This document shows positions 58,791 to 64,000 of a DNA stretch of 64,000 nt, one piece after another; positions within the stretch are counted from its first letter, which is position 1; each line of letters starts with the position of its first letter. Both the position numbers and the translations under genes were made by a program. Below the pieces are notes generated by a model. The model worked only from the letters and a program-made list of their open reading frames with translations. It was not told where the DNA came from and made no database searches. Origin of the DNA: an uncultured Hellea sp. (GTDB taxonomy: Bacteria; Pseudomonadota; Alphaproteobacteria; Caulobacterales; Maricaulaceae); assembly GCA_905477785.1 (NCBI GenBank), contig CAJQGR010000007.1, positions 18,052-82,051 of the forward strand, read 5' to 3'.

Positions 58791-60348
58791 TTAGCCCTTT
58801 ATCAGTATGACGGTTTTGTAAAATTTTCGCACGCATCCCAGAAACATATGTATTATAACCCTCGCTCTGAAGATTTGCCGTTGGCGTCACATTTTCAGCA
58901 TAGTCCTTAGGTGCCCTCCATCCTGGGTGCGGTGACAAAGCCACACGTACTCCATTTATTGGATGATTACTTCTCCATTTACGAATTTTTTCACTCATAT
59001 TTTTTACTCGCGATGGATAATCTTTCGCTAAGTTTTTTTCTTCCTCAGGATCAGAAATAATATCAAAAAGAAAGTTTTCAATCTCAGTTGATTGAGACTT
59101 ATGGTCGATAATTTGAACGAGTTTCCATTTTTCTTCTAAAACCGCCAAATGATACTTATTAAAAATTGGAGAATTTGATGCAAAGTAAAGATCCCCATTC
59201 CTTAAGTCCTGACCTGAATTGATAATGGCGCCTAATCGGCTCTGTCCGTCCAAAGGTTTTTTATTCAGCATAGGAATATTAACTAAATCAGATAAAGTTG
59301 GATAAACATCTAAAACAGAAACAACGTTGTTTGTACGCGTTCCACCTGTAATACGGCCCGGCCATTTCATCAATGCATTAACACGAATACCGCCTTCAAA
59401 GGTTTCTAATTTCCCCCCCTTGAAAGGACTATTATCGGCACCAAATGCCTTTAAACCGCCATTATCACTGAAGAAAAAAACTAGAGTATTATTTTCTAAA
59501 CCTTCCTCTTCTAAAGATCGTAATATATCCCCAATAGCTTGGTCAAGGCTATCGACCATTGCAGCATAGGTGCGTTTAGGGAACGGTCGATTAGACCTAG
59601 ATTTATACTTATTTTCTAACTCTATTGGGGCTTGCATTGGAGCGTGTGGTGAAAGGAAGGGAACATACATAAAGAAAGGTCTTTCAGTATCACGGATTTC
59701 TTTAATAAATTTAACTGCTTCTTCTGCATGGAGGTCAGTCGCGTATTGATTGGAGCCCTTAAATGATAAACCATTTACTTGTAAGTCATACCCCCCCGCT
59801 ACTGTATAGTCATAATAGTCTATTTGGGTATTTAAGTGACCAAAAAAATAATCAAAGCCTCGTGAATTAGGAAGTAAAGGTTCAGTTGTATGACCTAAAT
59901 GCCATTTCCCAATCATAGCGGTTTGATACCCTGCTGCTTGAAAAGTTTCTGGCATAAAATGTTCTTCTGGAGATACACCGCCATTTTGCCAAGGCTGAAA
60001 ACCCGCATAAACCGTACCTAATCTCATGGGATCTCTCCCAGTCATTAAAGCGCTTCTTGTTGGAGTACAAATTGGCATCGAATAAAACCGGTTGAGTGTA
60101 AGACCTTCCTTTGCAAGACTATCAATATTGGGTGTCTGAATATCGCTCCCCCGATAACTTAAGTCGGCCCACCCAAGATCGTCGGCCAGTAAAATAACAA
60201 TATTTGGCAATTGTGAGTTTGCAGATAATGTATTTGTAGTTAAAGGTTTATCGGTTTTAACTTCAGAAACTTGGTCATTACTTTCTTCAACACTTAAATT
60301 ACAAGCTGATATATAGATCATACAAAAAAAGAAGAAAATTAGTCGCAT
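58777..60348 (-). CDS. arylsulfatase family protein, predicted lipoprotein
   Basis: PNIVILLADDLGWADLSY, CTPTRSALMTGR (CxPxR formylglycine motif), GKWHLG; lipobox YISAC. Confidence 0.95.
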   Translation of the reverse strand: MRLIFFFFCMIYISACNLSVEESNDQVSEVKTDKPLTTNTLSANSQLPNIVILLADDLGWADLSYRGSDIQTPNIDSLAKEGLTLNRFYSMPICTPTRSALMTGRDPMRLGTVYAGFQPWQNGGVSPEEHFMPETFQAAGYQTAMIGKWHLGHTTEPLLPNSRGFDYFFGHLNTQIDYYDYTVAGGYDLQVNGLSFKGSNQYATDLHAEEAVKFIKEIRDTERPFFMYVPFLSPHAPMQAPIELENKYKSRSNRPFPKRTYAAMVDSLDQAIGDILRSLEEEGLENNTLVFFFSDNGGLKAFGADNSPFKGGKLETFEGGIRVNALMKWPGRITGGTRTNNVVSVLDVYPTLSDLVNIPMLNKKPLDGQSRLGAIINSGQDLRNGDLYFASNSPIFNKYHLAVLEEKWKLVQIIDHKSQSTEIENFLFDIISDPEEEKNLAKDYPSRVKNMSEKIRKWRSNHPINGVRVALSPHPGWRAPKDYAENVTPTANLQSEGYNTYVSGMRAKILQNRHTDKGLIEYD

Positions 60349-60403
60349 TATATTAATTCTTTCAAGTTTTTAAATAAAATAAAACCTAAGCAGTATTAAG
60401 TTA

Positions 60404-60434
60404 TAAAAAAAAGGCTGCCAAATAGACAGCCTTT
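60404..60434 (-). terminator. rho-independent terminator downstream of the TonB receptor gene
   Basis: On the minus strand AAAGGCTG-TCTATTTGG-CAGCCTTT followed by TTTTT. Confidence 0.85.
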
Positions 60435-60458
60435 AGTAGTTTAGATATTGCAGCTATC

Positions 60459-63053
60459 TTAGAATGTTAATCCAGCTGTGATACCATATGATCTAGGCTG
60501 ACCGTATACATTAGTTCGATAAGCAAACGTCTCAAATGGTAGTGAGTCTACTAGATACTCTTCATCAAGGAGGTTTGTACCCCAAAGAGCTATTGTAGCT
60601 TTAGCACCATTACTAGTGTCAAAACTCATACCAATTCTACCGCTCACAAGGTCGATGGCAGGGAGACGAAGTGCACTTTCCGGAATAGCAAGAATATCAT
60701 CTTTATGGCTAAATGTTAGGTTACCAAAGAGATCTTTGTTACCTAACTTTCCATTGTAATCAATTGCCATCATGTAGGAATTTTTAGGCGTTCCCTGTAA
60801 CTCGGGATAGCTTCTTACATCAGCTGGATTGAGTGGGTTAACTGTATCACCGGCAGTACCATCTATGTAGGCATAGCTACCGCGGGCTGTGAAGTTATCA
60901 TTTAAAACAAATGTTCCATCTACTTCGAAACCATAAACCTCATCATCTGTGTTCACTATAGCGCGCTCAGTAGCGATCAGTGGATTAGTAGCGAATGTTA
61001 CCTGCTTATTAGCAAAATCATAATAATAAGCAGCTGCATTAATACGAACATTATCCCCAAAGTCTCCTTTAAATCCACCCTCGTAAGCAGTTATGTCTTC
61101 ACGTTGGAATGTAAAGTCAGCACTGTAGGTTTGGCCTGGCATACGAAAACCAGCTGAAGATGCATTAAAACCACCCGAACGGAAGCTCTCTTTATAACTG
61201 GCATATATCATTACATCATCATTTGCGTCCCATTCCAATGTTACAGATGGATCTAGAACATCATCATCAAAGCTCGCTTCATTAGGAGCAATAACATTTC
61301 CTGTAAGGGTTACATTATCATTAAAGAATGCAGACTGCATTTGACCTACACCATCCTTACTTTCATCTGAGTAACGCAAACCTGCAGTTATACGAAAGTC
61401 ATCCGAAACATGATATGTTCCCTGAGCATAAAGCGCTAAGGCAGTGGTATCAATTTGAAGAGAATTTGTCGTAGTCTGCATAGTGCTATTGAGAGCTACT
61501 GATAATGTCGGCAAACAAAAGTTGTTTGCAGCTGATGGAGCACTTGTACAAGTGGTGCCATTACCAACTAACTGTGTTAAGAGCGGAAAAGCTTGAGCCG
61601 CTAGTGGACCTTGAAGGAATGATAGAAGCACTCCAGCTGCTGGGATCGGACCCATAGCAGCTGCAGGAACACCTAGACCACCTAGAAATCCAGTAATGTT
61701 AGGAGCTGTAACGCGCGGATCAAACTGTCCAAGAACAAATAGATAGTCGTTTGCATTAGCTAAGTTTTGAGTTACTGGAGAACCAGTTTCTTCATCAAAG
61801 AAAAATGCCCCTGCTGTGTATTCTAATCTGCCATCATTAGTTTCGCCAGTGTAAGTCGCCTCTAAGCTAAACTGATTGTGGTCTGGTAAATTTGCACTTC
61901 CGCCAGGAGGTGACAAGAATAGTCCACGATCTGGAACAGATCCGTCAAACTGCGAACCAAAGTCCGGGCGAAGTGGCTGTTGAGTAGCGCCGAAAGCAAA
62001 TGGTAAGGCTCCTAAAGCCTGATTAAATCCGCCTGTTATAGCATTAACAACAGCAGGGTTTGCGCTTGGAATTAAAGCAACAAATCTTGAGCTTTCTACT
62101 TCTCTGTAAGCCGCTGTTAGCTTCACAACATGATTTTCCGCTGGACTCCATGTCCCAATTGCTGAAACGCCTTGCGTTACCAGATTACCTGCTTCGTTTG
62201 TAAATGATGTTGTTACTTCTTCTTGTCTGCCATCAGAAGTAGAAATAGCAGGAGCAAACAAACCAGCCCCAAAATCTGTTACTGATTGATAGAAAATTGG
62301 TTCTGCTTCAGTTTTATTGTAATCAGCAGCTAGGTCCAAACGGAAAGCATCAGAAAACTCAACACCAAACGCGCCGCGCATTCCGTATTTTTTCTCCCCG
62401 CCAAAATCTGCGCCTGGGCCACTATTTTTTACCCAACCGCTTCTATCCATATAAGAACCTGAAAGCCTTACAGCAGCCGTATCGCCCATTGGTAGATTTA
62501 CTGCCCCTGAAACTTTTTTATGATCATAATTACCATATTCAGCATTAATTTTTCCAGAGAGCTCACCTGGATTTGGAGTTGCTGATACAAGATTAATGGC
62601 GCCAGCAACTGTGTTACGGCCATATAGTGTTCCTTGTGGGCCCTTTAATATTTCAATTCTTGCAAGGTCTGGCATATCAATACCTAAACCTTGAGTTTTA
62701 CCTAAATATATACCATCTTGATAAATGGCGACACGACTATCCTGACCTACTTGCGGATCATAAGTACCTATACCCCGAATACTTACTCGGACTCCGTTTG
62801 GGTCGGCGGGGTTATTTGTTACATAGAGACCCGGCGTGAAAGTACCAATATCTTGCAACCCTTCTATACGGTTAGTTTCTAAAGCTTCTAGGTCAAATGC
62901 CGTGATAGCTACAGGAACATCTTGTAAATTTTCTTGCTTCTTTTGAGCTGTAACAATGATTTCATCTAACTGGGCAAAAGCAGGAGCGCTTAGTGCTAAC
63001 AGTGAGGTGGATACGGCCAGAGCGGTTAAACCCTTGAAAGTTCGTGATGACAT
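60459..63053 (-). CDS. TonB-dependent receptor
   Basis: DEIIVTAQKKQENLQDVPVAITAF TonB/plug, GPQGTLYGRNTVAGAINLVSATP, C-terminal beta strand ending in GLTF. Confidence 0.95.
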   Translation of the reverse strand: MSSRTFKGLTALAVSTSLLALSAPAFAQLDEIIVTAQKKQENLQDVPVAITAFDLEALETNRIEGLQDIGTFTPGLYVTNNPADPNGVRVSIRGIGTYDPQVGQDSRVAIYQDGIYLGKTQGLGIDMPDLARIEILKGPQGTLYGRNTVAGAINLVSATPNPGELSGKINAEYGNYDHKKVSGAVNLPMGDTAAVRLSGSYMDRSGWVKNSGPGADFGGEKKYGMRGAFGVEFSDAFRLDLAADYNKTEAEPIFYQSVTDFGAGLFAPAISTSDGRQEEVTTSFTNEAGNLVTQGVSAIGTWSPAENHVVKLTAAYREVESSRFVALIPSANPAVVNAITGGFNQALGALPFAFGATQQPLRPDFGSQFDGSVPDRGLFLSPPGGSANLPDHNQFSLEATYTGETNDGRLEYTAGAFFFDEETGSPVTQNLANANDYLFVLGQFDPRVTAPNITGFLGGLGVPAAAMGPIPAAGVLLSFLQGPLAAQAFPLLTQLVGNGTTCTSAPSAANNFCLPTLSVALNSTMQTTTNSLQIDTTALALYAQGTYHVSDDFRITAGLRYSDESKDGVGQMQSAFFNDNVTLTGNVIAPNEASFDDDVLDPSVTLEWDANDDVMIYASYKESFRSGGFNASSAGFRMPGQTYSADFTFQREDITAYEGGFKGDFGDNVRINAAAYYYDFANKQVTFATNPLIATERAIVNTDDEVYGFEVDGTFVLNDNFTARGSYAYIDGTAGDTVNPLNPADVRSYPELQGTPKNSYMMAIDYNGKLGNKDLFGNLTFSHKDDILAIPESALRLPAIDLVSGRIGMSFDTSNGAKATIALWGTNLLDEEYLVDSLPFETFAYRTNVYGQPRSYGITAGLTF

Positions 63054-63201
63054 GTGTGTCTCCCCTTGTGTAATATATCAGGCATTTTTGCCGCGATTGT
63101 CCAAACCCTACTTTATTTTAAAAAAGTGCGCAATGGAATACTCTCAAGAAAAATGCAAAAAAATGCGCGTTTTAATCAAATAATGGTCTAAAAATGTTAT
63201 T

Positions 63202-63233
63202 TTGCGTAGTATTGTTGCATTTTTGTTACGCAA
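63202..63233. promoter_or_regulatory. putative operator, perfect TTGCGTA-N18-TACGCAA
   Basis: Perfect inverted repeat, spacer 18, upstream of the TonB receptor. Confidence 0.8.
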
Positions 63234-63265
63234 ACAGTTAGGTCTCGGTGTTTGTTTATGTCATT

Positions 63266-64000
63266 TCATAAACCATAGCCTCCGGCTACAGATATTTGTT
63301 GCCCTGTAATATACCCCGCGCATTTAGAAGCAAGAAAGACAACTGCATAACCGACCTCTTCAGGCTGACCCCATCTTTTAAGAGCGAGATTTTTCTGAAC
63401 TTCCTCAGTCCATTCCTGGTCAAAAACCCCTTGTCTTTTTAATTCGAGGAACATTCCGGCTTCAATAACGCCTATCAGAACTGAATTAGCTCTAATCCCA
63501 TTTTTCCCCTCTTCTCGGGCAATTGCTTTTATTAAACTCTCATTAGCAGCCTTTGGGGCAACAGAAAGAACATCTTTTTCAGGCCAACTTAATTCCCCTG
63601 CAGAACCTAAATGTATTATAGATCCACCCTTGTTCTTCATATGCACAATAGCGGCCTTTGAAGCATTGAAGAAACCATTAACCTCGATATTCAAAGCCAT
63701 TTGCCATTGCTCATAACTGACATCTCTATAGTGAACTTGCTCTACTACCGGCCCAGCACCCCAAACAAGCGTATGAATTTGACTATGTTGTCGTATAGCA
63801 GATTGAAACACCTTATCTACAGAACCCGAGATTAAAACATCACACTGGTGCGAGGTTGCTTTGCAACCCATTTTTTGAATCGCACTCACTAGTTCAAGAG
63901 CTAATATTTCATTCGAGCGCCAAACAATTGCTACATCCGATCCGTTTTTAGCCAATTCAAGGCACACATGTCGGCCAATGCCGCCTGTCGCCCCAAAAAC
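63266..64000 (-). CDS. SDR family protein (N-terminus beyond window edge)
   Basis: VFGATGGIGRHMCLELAKNG reads through the right edge; YITGQQISVAGGYGL C-terminus. Confidence 0.85.
   Translation of the reverse strand, partial: VFGATGGIGRHVCLELAKNGSDVAIVWRSNEILALELVSAIQKMGCKATSHQCDVLISGSVDKVFQSAIRQHSQIHTLVWGAGPVVEQVHYRDVSYEQWQMALNIEVNGFFNASKAAIVHMKNKGGSIIHLGSAGELSWPEKDVLSVAPKAANESLIKAIAREEGKNGIRANSVLIGVIEAGMFLELKRQGVFDQEWTEEVQKNLALKRWGQPEEVGYAVVFLASKCAGYITGQQISVAGGYGL

Noticed and set aside
1-64000. Mobile elements, CRISPR arrays, tRNA/rRNA genes, toxin-antitoxin or defence systems
   Set aside because: No transposase/integrase, regularly spaced repeat array, RNA gene or defence-family motif seen on either strand

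Overview
This is a low-GC, roughly 64 kb, almost gap-free block of catabolic genes from a Gram-negative bacterium (TonB-dependent receptor, lipoproteins). I see no rRNA, tRNA, CRISPR array, IS element or phage gene. Contents: an Hsa/Mhp-type meta-cleavage operon (HsaA-like hydroxylase, HsaD-like hydrolase, HsaE-like hydratase, acylating acetaldehyde dehydrogenase running off the left edge), a flavin reductase with a MarR-like C-terminal domain, a KstD-like flavoprotein, three KshA-like Rieske oxygenases, one P450, a [2Fe-2S] ferredoxin, four acyl-CoA ligases, three crotonases, two CaiB/BaiF CoA-transferases, an SCP2-type thiolase with a DUF35 partner, nine SDRs, three MFS transporters, four NTF2/SnoaL-like proteins, two sulfotransferases, an arylsulfatase, a formylglycine-generating-enzyme-like protein, an MBL-fold hydrolase, DUF3604 and a TonB receptor. 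This fits a steroid-like or other polycyclic/terpenoid, possibly sulfated, degradation island. The substrate cannot be read from sequence. The strongest non-obvious signal is regulatory. A 32-bp inverted repeat, (A/T)TGCGTA-N18-TACGCA(A/T), with an exact 18-nt spacer recurs in all seven divergent promoter regions between 4.8 and 39 kb, upstream of the meta-cleavage operon and upstream of the TonB receptor. The two divergent promoters at 46.9 and 56.2 kb instead carry a TetR-type palindrome, TCCGAACGCTGTTCGGA. The island therefore appears to consist of two regulons.
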